From contig NZ_FZOW01000008.1 of NCBI RefSeq assembly GCF_900188125.1, positions 1-64,000 on the forward strand: 64,000 nt of DNA, in the 5' to 3' direction. Numbering within the stretch: position 1 is the stretch's first letter; each line of letters begins with the position of its first letter. Positions 33,999-43,409 of this stretch are shown in pieces. A program made the position numbers and the translations under genes. A model generated the notes under the pieces. It had not been told where the DNA came from and did not search any database. It was given only the letters and a program-made list of their open reading frames with translations. The stretch is from Rhodococcoides kyotonense. GTDB taxonomy: Bacteria; Actinomycetota; Actinomycetes; Mycobacteriales; Mycobacteriaceae.

Positions 33999-35891
33999 TG
34001 GGGATTCGGTCAGAAAATCATCGAGGTCCGCGTGCCTCGTCATCTCCCAGTAATCGACTATCCGCCATGGCAACGTCGACACGACGCGTCCGGCGTCGTT
34101 GCGGTACCAGTTGCTCATACCTTCGTGCGTCCAGATCATGTGTGAATGCGCGTCGTCGTGTCGTCGCACATAGTCCTGTTCGACCTCGGGCTTGCACTCG
34201 ACCGAACCGATCCCGTTGTCCGACATCGCGTTCAGAAGATCGACGATGTATCGCACCTGACATTCGGCGATCGTGATGTAGCTACCCCCGTGCCCCAGAA
34301 CAGTACCCGGGCCACACGTGATGAAGAGATTGGGAAAATCCGGGACGGTGATGCCGAGGTGCGCGTGCGCATCCTCCGGTCCCCAGAAATCCTTGATCGA
34401 CCGCCCCGACCGGCCGCGAATGTCGATCGGGCTGAGCAGCTTGTGCGTCTCGAAACCCGTCGCGAGAACGACGACGTCGACCTCCACCTCTGTTCCGTCC
34501 GTTCCCACAACGGAATTCGCGCCGATCGACGCTACGCCTTCCGTCACCAGGGTGACGTTGTCGCGCTTGAGTGCCGCGAACCACCCGTTGTCGAGCAGCA
34601 TGCGCTTACCGAAAGGCGGGTAGTCGGGCAACGACTTCTCGATCAGATCCGGCCTACCCTCCAACTCTTTCTCGAGGTAGCGCGTGAAGACCCTGCGGTG
34701 CGCGTCGTTGATCGCGTTGATCGACCGGTCCGGGGTTCCCCATTCCGGATCGACCTGCAACGACGGATGCACGCGATCATTGAAATTCCATGCCAGCCTC
34801 GCCCGGTACCACAAGCGGTACAGCGGAACGGCCTCCATGAGGTAGCTGACGTCGCCGTCGATGGGCTCGAAATACACATCACTCGACGCGACCCACTGGG
34901 GCGAGCGTTGAAAGACGGTGGCGTGTGCAACCTTCGACGCAACGGCGGGCAGCACCTGCATCGCACTCGCACCGGTTCCGACGATTGCTACCCTCTTTCC
35001 GTCCAGATCGAGCCCATCCGGCCACTCGGCGGTATGGAATATCGGCCCCTCGAACGTGTCGATTCCAGAGATCTTCGGCAACTTCGGCCGATTCAACTGA
35101 CCTGTGGCGGTGATGACGACGTCGGCTGTGAGTACCTCGCCTCCGACGGTGGTCACCGTCCAACACTGGCCACTCGCATCGTAAGCAGCATCGGCCACCT
35201 CGGTGTCGAAGCGAATTCGTCGTCGTAGATCATGTTCTGCTGCAACGTCACTGAGGTATTGCCATACCTCGTCCCGTCTTCCGAAATGGGTGCTCCACGA
35301 ACGCGGGGCGAACGAGTAGGAGTACAGGTGGCTCGGTGTGTCCACGCCTGCACCGGGATAGGTGTTCTCGAACCAGCCACCACCGACGTCCGAATTCTTC
35401 TCCAGAACAACGTGTTCGATGCCCACCTCGGACAACTTGATCGACGCGAGCATTCCGGACACACCCGCACCGATGACGATGACCGACAGACCGTTGCGCG
35501 CAGGGCGTCGTACAGGCTCCTCGGCGAAGCCCATGTCCTCGGCGACCATCGACGCGAACTCGGCCGGGACCGGTTCACCGACCGCGACGCTGATCATCTC
35601 GACCAACTGCTCACCACTCGGCGACGGCACAGCCATGGGTGTCCCATTGGACCAGTCGACGATCGCGTCGAGCGCTGCCGCCCGGATTGTCGACGCGACC
35701 TCGGGTGCGAACCCACCGCTGTCGTTGTCGTCCATACCGCGGCTACGGGTCGGCCGGTACGGCTCGTCGGACCACGTTTCGTCCCCGGTCAGCTGGTAGA
35801 GCACCGCAACGAGGCTCGGCATGTTGGCAGCGTCCAGTGCACGCGCCAGCCGAGCTCGATCGATCGCAATCGCAGCAGTGACGGTCACCAT
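33990..35891 (-). CDS. flavin-containing Baeyer-Villiger-type monooxygenase (HAPMO-like)
   Basis: A 633-residue protein. An N-terminal extension of ~130 residues is typical of the 4-hydroxyacetophenone-monooxygenase branch. FAD motif GAGVSG at 141-146, the Baeyer-Villiger fingerprint region FEGPIFHTAEWP (280-291), and the NADPH motif GTGASA (305-310). The enzyme inserts oxygen into a ketone to give an ester. It is divergent from a nitroreductase / CoA ligase / TetR / serine hydrolase operon; the hydrolase could cleave the ester product. Its C-terminal 4 residues are encoded within the dispersed palindrome. Confidence 0.88.
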   Translation of the reverse strand: MVTVTAAIAIDRARLARALDAANMPSLVAVLYQLTGDETWSDEPYRPTRSRGMDDNDSGGFAPEVASTIRAAALDAIVDWSNGTPMAVPSPSGEQLVEMISVAVGEPVPAEFASMVAEDMGFAEEPVRRPARNGLSVIVIGAGVSGMLASIKLSEVGIEHVVLEKNSDVGGGWFENTYPGAGVDTPSHLYSYSFAPRSWSTHFGRRDEVWQYLSDVAAEHDLRRRIRFDTEVADAAYDASGQCWTVTTVGGEVLTADVVITATGQLNRPKLPKISGIDTFEGPIFHTAEWPDGLDLDGKRVAIVGTGASAMQVLPAVASKVAHATVFQRSPQWVASSDVYFEPIDGDVSYLMEAVPLYRLWYRARLAWNFNDRVHPSLQVDPEWGTPDRSINAINDAHRRVFTRYLEKELEGRPDLIEKSLPDYPPFGKRMLLDNGWFAALKRDNVTLVTEGVASIGANSVVGTDGTEVEVDVVVLATGFETHKLLSPIDIRGRSGRSIKDFWGPEDAHAHLGITVPDFPNLFITCGPGTVLGHGGSYITIAECQVRYIVDLLNAMSDNGIGSVECKPEVEQDYVRRHDDAHSHMIWTHEGMSNWYRNDAGRVVSTLPWRIVDYWEMTRHADLDDFLTESPRE

Positions 35892-35921
35892 CTACCTCCT
35901 CAGAACGAAACTTCTCCAAAA

Positions 35922-35935
35922 CTAACCATGGTTAG
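35922..35935. promoter_or_regulatory. 14-bp palindrome in the BVMO promoter region
   Basis: CTAACCATGGTTAG is a perfect palindrome 31 bp upstream of the monooxygenase start. Such CTAACC/GGTTAG sites are typical TetR-family operators. Confidence 0.5.
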
Positions 35936-35977
35936 GCACTGGAACACAAGACCTCGAGCACGCTGGGTTTTTAGCCC

Positions 35978-36006
35978 TTGACAATGTGGCACACACCACA
36001 TGATGC
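35978..36006 (+). promoter_or_regulatory. candidate promoter with internal inverted repeat upstream of the nitroreductase operon
   Basis: A TTGACA -35 element (35978-35983) is followed 17 bp later by a weak TGATGC -10 candidate (36001-36006). Between them lies TGTGG-CACACA-CCACA (35985-36000), an inverted repeat placed where a repressor would block the promoter. The TetR gene of the same operon is the natural candidate. Confidence 0.4.
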
Positions 36007-36046
36007 TGTTCTCCACACCTAACAGCGGTCAGGCGAAGGGAACGAC

Positions 36047-36700
36047 ATGGAACTCACCGAGGCAATGCGCACCACCGGCACCTGCCGCCACTACGCGGAC
36101 ACTCCGATACCGGACGACGTCTTCCGAAACGCGTTCGATGTCGCGCGCTTCGGTCCACAAGGTGGCAACCGCCAGCCGGTCCGTTGGATCGTCGTGCGCG
36201 ACGCGGCCCGCAAACAGGCCCTCGCCGACCTCTACCTCCCGATGTGGGACGCGTACTTCGCCGGCATCACCGGGGGTACGGTCGCAGTCGGTGCACTGCC
36301 CAAAACCGTGCAAGACGCGGATCACTTCGCTCGCCACCTCGCCGACGTGCCCGCCATCGTCGTCGTGTGCGCCGCACTCGACGGGCTTCACCCCACCGAT
36401 CACGAACTCGGACGACTGTCCGTTGTCGGTGGTGCATCCATCTACCCGACCGTCCAGAACCTGTGCCTGGCTTTGCGCGATCAGGGCGTAGCCACCGCCG
36501 TGACGACCCTGCTGTGTCACGAGGAACCGGCCATCCGCGACCTTCTCGAGATTCCCGACGAGTACATCACCGCCGCACACATCGCCGTCGGATACCCGGA
36601 GAAGTCGTTTCCCAAGAAGCTGACGCGTAGTCCCGTCGAAGAGATCGTCGCGCTCGAGACGTTCTCGCGGCCGATGTTCACTCCTGCCGCTGCCCTGTAG
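36047..36700 (+). CDS. nitroreductase-family FMN oxidoreductase
   Basis: A 217-residue nitroreductase-fold protein: MELTEAMRTTGTCRHYAD is the family start with the R-x-R/H FMN phosphate contact, followed by FGPQGGNRQPVRWIVV and a C-terminal HIAVGYPEKSFPKK. It uses NAD(P)H and FMN to reduce nitro groups, quinones or enoates. First gene of the operon with the CoA ligase, TetR and serine hydrolase. Three CCTGTAGACC repeats lie between it and the ligase. Confidence 0.85.
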   Translation: MELTEAMRTTGTCRHYADTPIPDDVFRNAFDVARFGPQGGNRQPVRWIVVRDAARKQALADLYLPMWDAYFAGITGGTVAVGALPKTVQDADHFARHLADVPAIVVVCAALDGLHPTDHELGRLSVVGGASIYPTVQNLCLALRDQGVATAVTTLLCHEEPAIRDLLEIPDEYITAAHIAVGYPEKSFPKKLTRSPVEEIVALETFSRPMFTPAAAL

Positions 36701-36737
36701 ACCCGCTATGTCCTGTAGACCTGTCGCCCTGTAGACC
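36694..36737 (+). repeat. three direct CCTGTAGACC repeats
   Basis: CCTGTAGACC occurs at 36694-36703, 36712-36721 and 36728-36737. The first overlaps the nitroreductase stop codon (TAG 36698-36700) and the last ends 13 bp before the ligase start. It could be slippage-derived duplication of the stop region or protein-binding iterons. Confidence 0.5.
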
Positions 36738-36750
36738 GAGGAGCCACGCC

Positions 36751-38310
36751 ATGCCCGACACAGCCGCACATCACCGCTCTCGCATCGGCCGCGCCACCAT
36801 CGGCGACCAGTTACGACGCCACGCACGCACACAGCCCGACAAGATCGCATTCATCAGCTATCGAACGGACGGCACACGCGACGTCACCACCTACGGCCAA
36901 CTCGACACGCGGGCAAACCAATTCGCGAACCTGCTCATCGACCTCGGCGTCGGGCACGGCGATCGCGTGGCTTCGATGGCGCGAAACAGTGTCGATGTCG
37001 TCGTCGCCTACTACGGAACCTTGAAGGTCGGGGCAGCGTTCACCGGGATCAACGTCCTGTATCGCGAAGCGGAAGTGCGCCACCAGCTCGAGCATGCCGA
37101 GCCGACGGTCGTCGTCGCAGACGCGGAATTCTCCGATCTGATTGCATCAGTGAAGCCAGACGCCACCACGCTGGTTACGTTCGGCGAGAACTACATACAG
37201 CTGACGTCAAACACTCCTGCCGACGAACCCGACGTGGACATCGACGAAAACGACGTCGCCATGGTCATCTACACGTCCGGCACCGAGGCCGCGCCCAAGG
37301 GTGTGATGATTCCGCACCGCAACTTCCTCATCTCGACAGCACCCGCGTGGAGTTGGGGACTGCGCACCGGCCCCGAGGACACGTGGCTGTTCGTGATGCC
37401 GTTCCACACCATCGCCGGGCTCGGCTCGATGACCACTTTGACGCTGATGGGCGCCACCCTCGTCCTCCCCGCGACCGTCGATCCCGAACAGTCGTTACGC
37501 ATCATCGCCGACGAGAAGGTGTCGGTCATCGCACAGACACCGACTTTCTATCTCGCCCTCGCACGTCAGGCGACGTTCGGACAACATGCCGTCGGCCAGG
37601 TTCGACGCTGCCTGACCTATGGCGGGCAAGTCTCGCCGCACACAATCTCGGCGTGGGCTTCGGCTGCGCCAGAGGCAATCTGGGGAACCTACTGGGGTCA
37701 GTCGGAACTGTCGCAACTGGGATCGGTGGGTTGGTTCACGACGCTCGACGACATCCCCGGCGGGGATGCATCATGGATAGGCAAGCCGGTGACCCACCTC
37801 GAAATCAAGGTCGTCGACACCGATGGAAACGACAGTGAGATCGGCGAATTGCTCTGTCGCACTCCGTCCGTCATGCTCGGATACTTCAAGGACGATGCAA
37901 AGACAGCAGAGGTGTTCGACGGAGGATGGGTCCACACCGGTGACATGGTCCGTGTCGACGCCGACGGAAATCTGTTCTTCTACGATCGGATGAAGGACAT
38001 GATCAAATCCGGAGGTATGAACGTGTCGTCTCAGGAAGTGGAACGAGCGATCCACGCGCATCCCGACGTACTGCGTGCCGCCGTCGTCGGAATGCCCGAT
38101 CCCTACTGGTCCGAGGCTGTGACCGCGTTCGTCATCGCCGCCGAGGGGTCCTCCCCCGATCCCGCCGCGATCATCGAACACTGCCGAGGGCAGCTCGCGT
38201 CGTACAAGACACCGAAGGCCGTTCACATCGTCGACGAGCTTCCTGTCGACCCACAGGGCAAGATTCTCAAGCGCGAGTTGAGAAAATTAGCAGTCGAGGA
38301 GACCGTGTGA
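36751..38310 (+). CDS. AMP-forming acyl-CoA ligase
   Basis: A 519-residue ANL-superfamily ligase. A3 motif YTSGTEAAPKGV at 174-185 (the SGTEAAPKG variant is typical of one actinobacterial acyl-CoA-ligase branch), then WGTYWGQSELSQ as the aromatic-substrate motif, HTGDMVRVDADGN, and the C-terminal QGKILKRELRKL lysine. It activates a carboxylic acid to its CoA thioester. In this operon it probably acts on the acid released after monooxygenation and ester hydrolysis. Its stop overlaps the GTG of the TetR gene. Confidence 0.88.
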   Translation: MPDTAAHHRSRIGRATIGDQLRRHARTQPDKIAFISYRTDGTRDVTTYGQLDTRANQFANLLIDLGVGHGDRVASMARNSVDVVVAYYGTLKVGAAFTGINVLYREAEVRHQLEHAEPTVVVADAEFSDLIASVKPDATTLVTFGENYIQLTSNTPADEPDVDIDENDVAMVIYTSGTEAAPKGVMIPHRNFLISTAPAWSWGLRTGPEDTWLFVMPFHTIAGLGSMTTLTLMGATLVLPATVDPEQSLRIIADEKVSVIAQTPTFYLALARQATFGQHAVGQVRRCLTYGGQVSPHTISAWASAAPEAIWGTYWGQSELSQLGSVGWFTTLDDIPGGDASWIGKPVTHLEIKVVDTDGNDSEIGELLCRTPSVMLGYFKDDAKTAEVFDGGWVHTGDMVRVDADGNLFFYDRMKDMIKSGGMNVSSQEVERAIHAHPDVLRAAVVGMPDPYWSEAVTAFVIAAEGSSPDPAAIIEHCRGQLASYKTPKAVHIVDELPVDPQGKILKRELRKLAVEETV

Positions 38311-38927
38311 CCCTGCCCGACAACACCCACGACATTCCCCGTGAGGTCAGAACACGTCGACGCAAGGAAGACATCGCAGCGAAGGCCGCAGAGATCTTCG
38401 CTCGCGACGGCTACGCCGCCGTCGGGATGCGCGACATCGCGGACGCCGTCGGAATCAAGGGCGCGAGTCTCTACCACCACTTTCCGTCGAAAGAGGACAT
38501 TCTGTTCGCAGTGTGTCTCACTGTCACACAAGAGCCCGTCGAGCAGACGCTACCGTTGCTCGATGCGCCGGGAACTCCAACCGAGCGACTCGCGGCGCTC
38601 GTGCGTGCGCATCTGGTTCACCTCAACGGACGGCGCCTGGAATACATTGTGGGACTGCATGAATTGGCATCCCTGACGCCGGAGCACCGCGCCGTCATCG
38701 AGGACTATCGTAGGCAGTACCAACGACGTGTTCGCGATGTGATCGCCGCAGGTATGCGCACAGCAGAATTCACTGTTCGAGACGCACGATTGGCGTCGTT
38801 CGCCTTGGCCGACATGCTCAACGGAATCAGCAGCTGGTTCCACGACGACGGCGCCATGAGTATCGATGACGTCGCCGACGAATACGTCGACCTCGCCGTC
38901 CACCGACTCCTGGGCGGACAACGATGA
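38307..38927 (+). CDS. TetR-family transcriptional regulator
   Basis: A 206-residue TetR protein starting at GTG 38307. The DNA-binding domain reads RRKEDIAAKAAEIFARDGY, GMRDIADAVGIKGASLYHHF and PSKEDILFAV, very like KstR2-type regulators of acyl-CoA metabolism. It is embedded in the operon, with 4-bp overlaps on both sides, so it likely senses an acyl-CoA or substrate of the pathway and controls the operon and the divergent monooxygenase. Confidence 0.88.
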   Translation: MTLPDNTHDIPREVRTRRRKEDIAAKAAEIFARDGYAAVGMRDIADAVGIKGASLYHHFPSKEDILFAVCLTVTQEPVEQTLPLLDAPGTPTERLAALVRAHLVHLNGRRLEYIVGLHELASLTPEHRAVIEDYRRQYQRRVRDVIAAGMRTAEFTVRDARLASFALADMLNGISSWFHDDGAMSIDDVADEYVDLAVHRLLGGQR

Positions 38928-40036
38928 TCGGCGGGTACGTCGACCCCGCGTTTCAGGGCGTGTACGACGCGTTGGCATCCAATCTGTCGTCCGGTGAGGA
39001 ACTCGGAGCCTCCATCGCCATCGATGTCGACGGCAAACGCGTCGTCGACATCTGGGGCGGGCACCGAGATCCGGATCGGTCGGTGGCTTGGACCGAAGAC
39101 ACCATCGTCAACGTCTGGTCGACGTCGAAGCTGGTCACCAACCTCGCCGCGCTCATGTTGTTCGATCGCGGCGTGCTCGATCCGTACGCACCTGTATCGA
39201 AGTATTGGCCCGAATTCGCCGACGGCGGGAAGGAACTGGTCGAGGTGCGACACATTCTGTCGCACACGTCGGGCGTATCCGGTTGGGACAGACCATGCTC
39301 CATCGAGGACCTGTACGACGCGCCGAGCGCCGCCGCGCAGTTGGCACGACAGGAGCCGTGGTGGGATTCACGCACGACATCGGGCTACCACGCCGTCAGC
39401 CAGGGCGCACTCGTCGGCGAACTGGTACGGAGAACGACGAGAAAGACACTGCGCCAGTTCGTGTCCGAAGAAATATCGACACCGTTGGGTGCGGACTTCC
39501 AGATCGGTGCCCGAGAGCAAGATCGGGGACGTATCGCCGACATCGTGCCACCGCCGGCTCCGACCGACGTAGTACCCGACCCACTGAAGGTGCGTCGTCG
39601 AACATTCTTGGGACCCGTCGTACAGGCGGGCGCCGCGAACACGGCCGAGTGGCGCCGCGCCGAGATCGGCGCAGCGAATGGGCACGGCAACGCTCGATCT
39701 GTTTCGACGATCATGTCGGCACTGTCGCTCGGCGGCGTCGTGAACGGGGTGCGGTTGTTGGGGCCAGACGCGGTGGCCCTCGCGTTCGAAGAACAGGCCA
39801 GCGGAATCGACCTGGCGCTGGGAGTCCCGCTGCGTTTCGGTATGGGCTACGCACTGCCCCAACAGGATACGGTCCCCTACATCTCGGACGGTTGTTTCTG
39901 GGGTGGATGGGGTGGTTCGTTGACCGTCATGAATCCGAACACCCGGACGACGTTCTCCTACGTCATGAACAAGATGGGGCCGGGAATCATCGGGTCGGAT
40001 CGGGCGCGAGACTATTACCCGTCGTGGGATGCCTAG
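38924..40036 (+). CDS. serine hydrolase / class C beta-lactamase-fold esterase
   Basis: A 370-residue protein of the beta-lactamase/EstB-type fold. The nucleophile motif S66-T-S-K69 (NVWSTSKL) and Y155 (GYHAVSQG) form the probable catalytic set, and WGGWGGS near the C-terminus replaces the HxG motif as in family VIII esterases. No signal peptide is present, so it is cytosolic and more likely an esterase than a beta-lactamase. Its position next to a Baeyer-Villiger monooxygenase fits cleavage of the ester product. It converges with selO, overlapping by 4 bp. Confidence 0.85.
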   Translation: MIGGYVDPAFQGVYDALASNLSSGEELGASIAIDVDGKRVVDIWGGHRDPDRSVAWTEDTIVNVWSTSKLVTNLAALMLFDRGVLDPYAPVSKYWPEFADGGKELVEVRHILSHTSGVSGWDRPCSIEDLYDAPSAAAQLARQEPWWDSRTTSGYHAVSQGALVGELVRRTTRKTLRQFVSEEISTPLGADFQIGAREQDRGRIADIVPPPAPTDVVPDPLKVRRRTFLGPVVQAGAANTAEWRRAEIGAANGHGNARSVSTIMSALSLGGVVNGVRLLGPDAVALAFEEQASGIDLALGVPLRFGMGYALPQQDTVPYISDGCFWGGWGGSLTVMNPNTRTTFSYVMNKMGPGIIGSDRARDYYPSWDA

Positions 40037-41454
40037 GTGCCACAGAAAGTCTGAAACCCCTCCGCAAACTGAAGTGGCGCAGGCTCGGCGAACGCCTCCC
40101 ACCCGGCTCGGACCTCGAACGGGTGGGTAACGACGTCGAGCAACTCCTCGAACGGGCCGAGGTCGCCGGCGGTTGCGGCCTTCAGCGCCGCATCGACGTG
40201 GTGATTCCGCGGGATGTACAGGGGATTGACTCGGTCCATAGCGTCGGCGACCGCTGTCGAATCCTCTGGCAACACTAGGCGCCAGCGCTCGACCCACGGC
40301 TCCAGCACCCCCAGATCGGCTGCGCCGGAGCGTAACTCGCTGGCCAAGAGGCGGAACGTCCCGGTCCAGTCGAGGCCGTTCTCGCGCATGAGGGTCAGTA
40401 GATCGTCGGCCAACGCCGGATCGAGTTCCGCCACACCCAGTTTCGACGCGAGGCCCTCCGCGAAATACCTCCCGTATCGGTCTGCGAAGCTCTCGAGCAC
40501 AGCGGTGACCGCGGGGATGGCGTCGTTCGGGTCGTCCGTCACGAGCCTCAGCAACGTTTCCCCGAAGCGTGCGAGATTCCACTGCACCACCCCCGGCTGA
40601 TTGCCGAACGCATAACGGCCGCCGTGGTCGATGGAACTGAAGACCGCATACGGATCGTAGGCATCGAGGAACGCGCACGGCCCGTAGTCGATGGTCTGAC
40701 CCGAGATGGTGGTGTTGTCGGTGTTCATCACCCCGTGCACGAACCCGACGAGCATCCATTTGGCCACCAACGCGGCTTGCGCGTCGACCACTGCTTCGAA
40801 GAACTCCAGGCACCGGCCTTGCAGGTGAGGGTAGTGACGGGCGATCGCGTAGTCGGCCAGGGGCTCGAGCAGGCCTTCCTTGCGCGCCGCGAACTCGAAC
40901 GTCCCGACCCGGATGTGGCTCGCCGCGACCCGCGTCAGGACGGCGCCGGGCTCGGGACCACTGCGCATGACGTCGCGACCCGTCGCGGTGACGGCGAGCG
41001 AACGCGTCGTCGGGATCCCGAGCGCGTGCATGGCCTCGCTGACCAGGTACTCACGCAACATCGGACCCACGACCGCAAGGCCGTCACCGCCGCGGGAGAA
41101 CGGTGTGCGTCCCGAACCCTTCAGGTGCAGGTCCACGCGCCCATCGGGGCCCGCCAACTCGCCCAGCAACAGGGCCCGGCCGTCGCCGAGCAGAGGGGCG
41201 TAACCACCGAATTGGTGACCGGCATACGCCATCGCAACCGTCTTCGCACCCTCCGGCGCGGTGGCCCCAGCCAGGACGTCCGGCGCGCTGCGCAGGGCGT
41301 CCGCGTCCAGGCCGAGCGTCGTCGCCAGTTCTTCGTTGAGCACCAGCAGCCGAGGCTCCGGCGCCTCCGCACCTGTCCACGGGACCGTCAGGTCACTCAG
41401 CTCGTCGGCGTAGGTGCTCTCGAGCCCCAGGAGAACTGCAGTTGGTGCGGCCAT
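40033..41454 (-). CDS. selO: SelO/YdiU-family protein AMPylase
   Basis: A 473-residue pseudokinase-fold protein of the SelO (UPF0061) family, which transfers AMP to proteins. Family landmarks: [20 protein letters not shown] near residues 72-91, [27 protein letters not shown]-type region [26 protein letters not shown] (catalytic-loop equivalent) and [10 protein letters not shown]. The C-terminus ends FCGT, with Cys where selenoprotein O has selenocysteine. It is monocistronic. SelO is linked to redox homeostasis in other organisms. Confidence 0.92.
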   Translation of the reverse strand: MAAPTAVLLGLESTYADELSDLTVPWTGAEAPEPRLLVLNEELATTLGLDADALRSAPDVLAGATAPEGAKTVAMAYAGHQFGGYAPLLGDGRALLLGELAGPDGRVDLHLKGSGRTPFSRGGDGLAVVGPMLREYLVSEAMHALGIPTTRSLAVTATGRDVMRSGPEPGAVLTRVAASHIRVGTFEFAARKEGLLEPLADYAIARHYPHLQGRCLEFFEAVVDAQAALVAKWMLVGFVHGVMNTDNTTISGQTIDYGPCAFLDAYDPYAVFSSIDHGGRYAFGNQPGVVQWNLARFGETLLRLVTDDPNDAIPAVTAVLESFADRYGRYFAEGLASKLGVAELDPALADDLLTLMRENGLDWTGTFRLLASELRSGAADLGVLEPWVERWRLVLPEDSTAVADAMDRVNPLYIPRNHHVDAALKAATAGDLGPFEELLDVVTHPFEVRAGWEAFAEPAPLQFAEGFQTFCGT

Positions 41455-41499
41455 TCCTCGAGGGTAGCCCCGCGCCCTCGCGACCTGTGAAGCTGCACG

Positions 41500-42555
41500 T
41501 CAGGGCCGCAGCCGACGCACCAGCATCGCCGAAGAACCTGCGAGGACGGCCGAGAGCAGCAGGCACAGAGCGACTTCGGTGAACTGGAACCTCCAGAACA
41601 GCCTGTCCGAGTGATAGAGACTCTCGTAATGATCGACGCCGGCAGCGCGTAGACAGTCTGCTCGCAGCGCTGCGTCCTCTGCGTACCGCGCGTCGAGGCG
41701 GGCTTCGTATTCGGCGTTCGTCTCGTCCGGACCCGGTTCGATCCAGTCGCCAGCACTCGAGATGCACGCATCGGGAGCAACGACCACCCGCTCGCCTGCA
41801 GCGTCCACGTAGTCGGCCCCCACTGACCATTCCGGATAGAAATCTTCATATCCGAGCTGCGAGTACGACGAATACGCACCGTTGAAGATGTCTTCGAGCG
41901 GCAGTTCGTGCACCTGCGGTGTCGCATAATGCTCGCGTATCTGAACAGGAAACAGCACCAGCGCAAGAACAGTCAGGACCAGGGTCGCGATCATTGCACC
42001 GACAGTGTGCCGCAACAACAGTGCAGTCGTGCTGCCGATAGTCAGTCCGAGGGCGGTATATCCGGCAGGGGCCAGACCGACCGAACCGAACACCGGGAAT
42101 TGAAGCCGCGAGTCGATGACACCCGCGAAAGTGAAGGCGCCCGAGAAAGATTGGTAACGCGCCCAGAAGAAGACGACCCCGAGTACGGCCATGGCCAGCA
42201 CTACCGGCACGAACACTACAAGAACCCGAGTCCAGTACCAGCGTCGTCGACTCACCGACTGCGTCAGGCCGAGAACGTGTGTCCCTCGTTCGATGTCGCG
42301 CGAGAAGACTGTGACACCGACGAACAACCCCAGCACGACGGGAAGCACGATGGTCGCCATCGACGCTAGCGTGAGCGTCGACTCGGCGAAACACTGCGAC
42401 GACGAGTAGCCGAAGCATTGAAAGAACAGAACCCCGAGCGGTCGACTCCCGCCGATGGTGAGTGTCAATCCGAAAACGACTGCAGCAATGACTATCGGCG
42501 TCAGGACACCGGCGAGGATCGTGGCGCGAAACTGTCGCCACGTCACCCAGATCAC
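41500..42555 (-). CDS. ABC transporter permease subunit
   Basis: A 351-residue membrane protein from GTG 42555 (VIWVTWRQFRATI), which overlaps the ATPase stop. It has six or so helices: GVLTPIVIAAVVFGLTLTIG, TIVLPVVLGLFVGVTVFS (with the SRDIERGTHVLGLTQ loop), VLVVFVPVVLAMAVLGVVFF, and a final VALCLLLSAVLAGSSAMLV. A long extracytoplasmic region of ~110 residues with three cysteines precedes the last helix. It pairs with the ATPase encoded upstream in a YtrA-controlled transporter of unknown substrate. Confidence 0.8.
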   Translation of the reverse strand: MIWVTWRQFRATILAGVLTPIVIAAVVFGLTLTIGGSRPLGVLFFQCFGYSSSQCFAESTLTLASMATIVLPVVLGLFVGVTVFSRDIERGTHVLGLTQSVSRRRWYWTRVLVVFVPVVLAMAVLGVVFFWARYQSFSGAFTFAGVIDSRLQFPVFGSVGLAPAGYTALGLTIGSTTALLLRHTVGAMIATLVLTVLALVLFPVQIREHYATPQVHELPLEDIFNGAYSSYSQLGYEDFYPEWSVGADYVDAAGERVVVAPDACISSAGDWIEPGPDETNAEYEARLDARYAEDAALRADCLRAAGVDHYESLYHSDRLFWRFQFTEVALCLLLSAVLAGSSAMLVRRLRP

Positions 42556-43409
42556 GATGCACTCCGAACGCTCAGATGGGCGAGCACGACGTCGTCGAGC
42601 GTCGCACTCTCGACCTGCCATCCCGGTGGCACAACGGGTCGGGCGCCTCGGACGACGAACACCGTTCCGTTCGAACCGAGAGCCTCGGAGACCACCGAGC
42701 CGTTCTCCACCACCTCCGCCGGATCTCCGGAACCGACAAGAACATAGTGCTCACCGGTGAGCTCGTCGAGACCACCGGACAGCCGAATGCGACCGTCACG
42801 CAGCAACATCAGATGATCTGCGACGTCGGCGAGCTCGGCCAGAACATGCGACGAGATCAGGATTGTCGTACCGAACTCGGCGGCGTCACGCATCAACGTC
42901 TGCGCGACGGCTCGGCGGGCAACCGGGTCCAGGTCGGCGAGCGGTTCGTCGAGCAAGAGCACGTCGGGTCGACGACCGAGCGCGAGAGCAAGTGCGACGC
43001 GAGTGCGCTGGCCAGGAGAGAGCGACCTGATGCGCGCCGATGTCGAAACACCTGCCACCTCTACCAAATGCGCGGCATAGGCGTCGTCCCAGGAGTCGTT
43101 CGTCCTGCCGCCGAAGCGCAGAATCTCCTTCACCGTGAATCTCGAATACAACGGCTTGTGCTGAGCGAGATAGGAAAGCCCAGGCGCGATTCCACGCTGG
43201 CCCACCGAGTTTCCTAACACCTCGAGCGAGCCACTGTCCGGCGTGAGCAGTCCGACGACGAGCGACATCAGCGTCGACTTGCCTGCACCGTTGGATCCCA
43301 CCAACGCGGTGACGCTGCCTCGCTCGATCTCGAAAGAACAGGCGTCGAGCACCTTTTTTCGTCGAAAGGATTTGTCGACGCCTGTCATGGACAGGACCGT
43401 GTCGCTCAT
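42552..43409 (-). CDS. ABC transporter ATP-binding protein
   Basis: A 285-residue nucleotide-binding protein. Walker A GSNGAGKST (38-46), Walker B VLLLDEPLADLD, and switch region ISSHVLAELAD are intact. The signature motif is LSPGQRTRVA rather than the usual LSGGQ, a variant seen in YtrB/CcmA-like subgroups. It follows the GntR gene with overlapping ends (43406-43409) and precedes the permease. The trio gntR-ATPase-permease resembles the ytr-type envelope-stress transporters. Confidence 0.88.
   Translation of the reverse strand: MSDTVLSMTGVDKSFRRKKVLDACSFEIERGSVTALVGSNGAGKSTLMSLVVGLLTPDSGSLEVLGNSVGQRGIAPGLSYLAQHKPLYSRFTVKEILRFGGRTNDSWDDAYAAHLVEVAGVSTSARIRSLSPGQRTRVALALALGRRPDVLLLDEPLADLDPVARRAVAQTLMRDAAEFGTTILISSHVLAELADVADHLMLLRDGRIRLSGGLDELTGEHYVLVGSGDPAEVVENGSVVSEALGSNGTVFVVRGARPVVPPGWQVESATLDDVVLAHLSVRSAS

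Noticed and set aside
38924..40036. Beta-lactamase resistance gene
   Set aside because: No signal peptide, no KTG or YxN motif, and an operon context of catabolic enzymes; an intracellular esterase is more likely.
39368..40813. A 481-codon minus-strand frame across the serine hydrolase and selO
   Set aside because: Arg-rich composition and no motif; shadows the esterase gene with its SxxK motif and then runs out of frame through selO.
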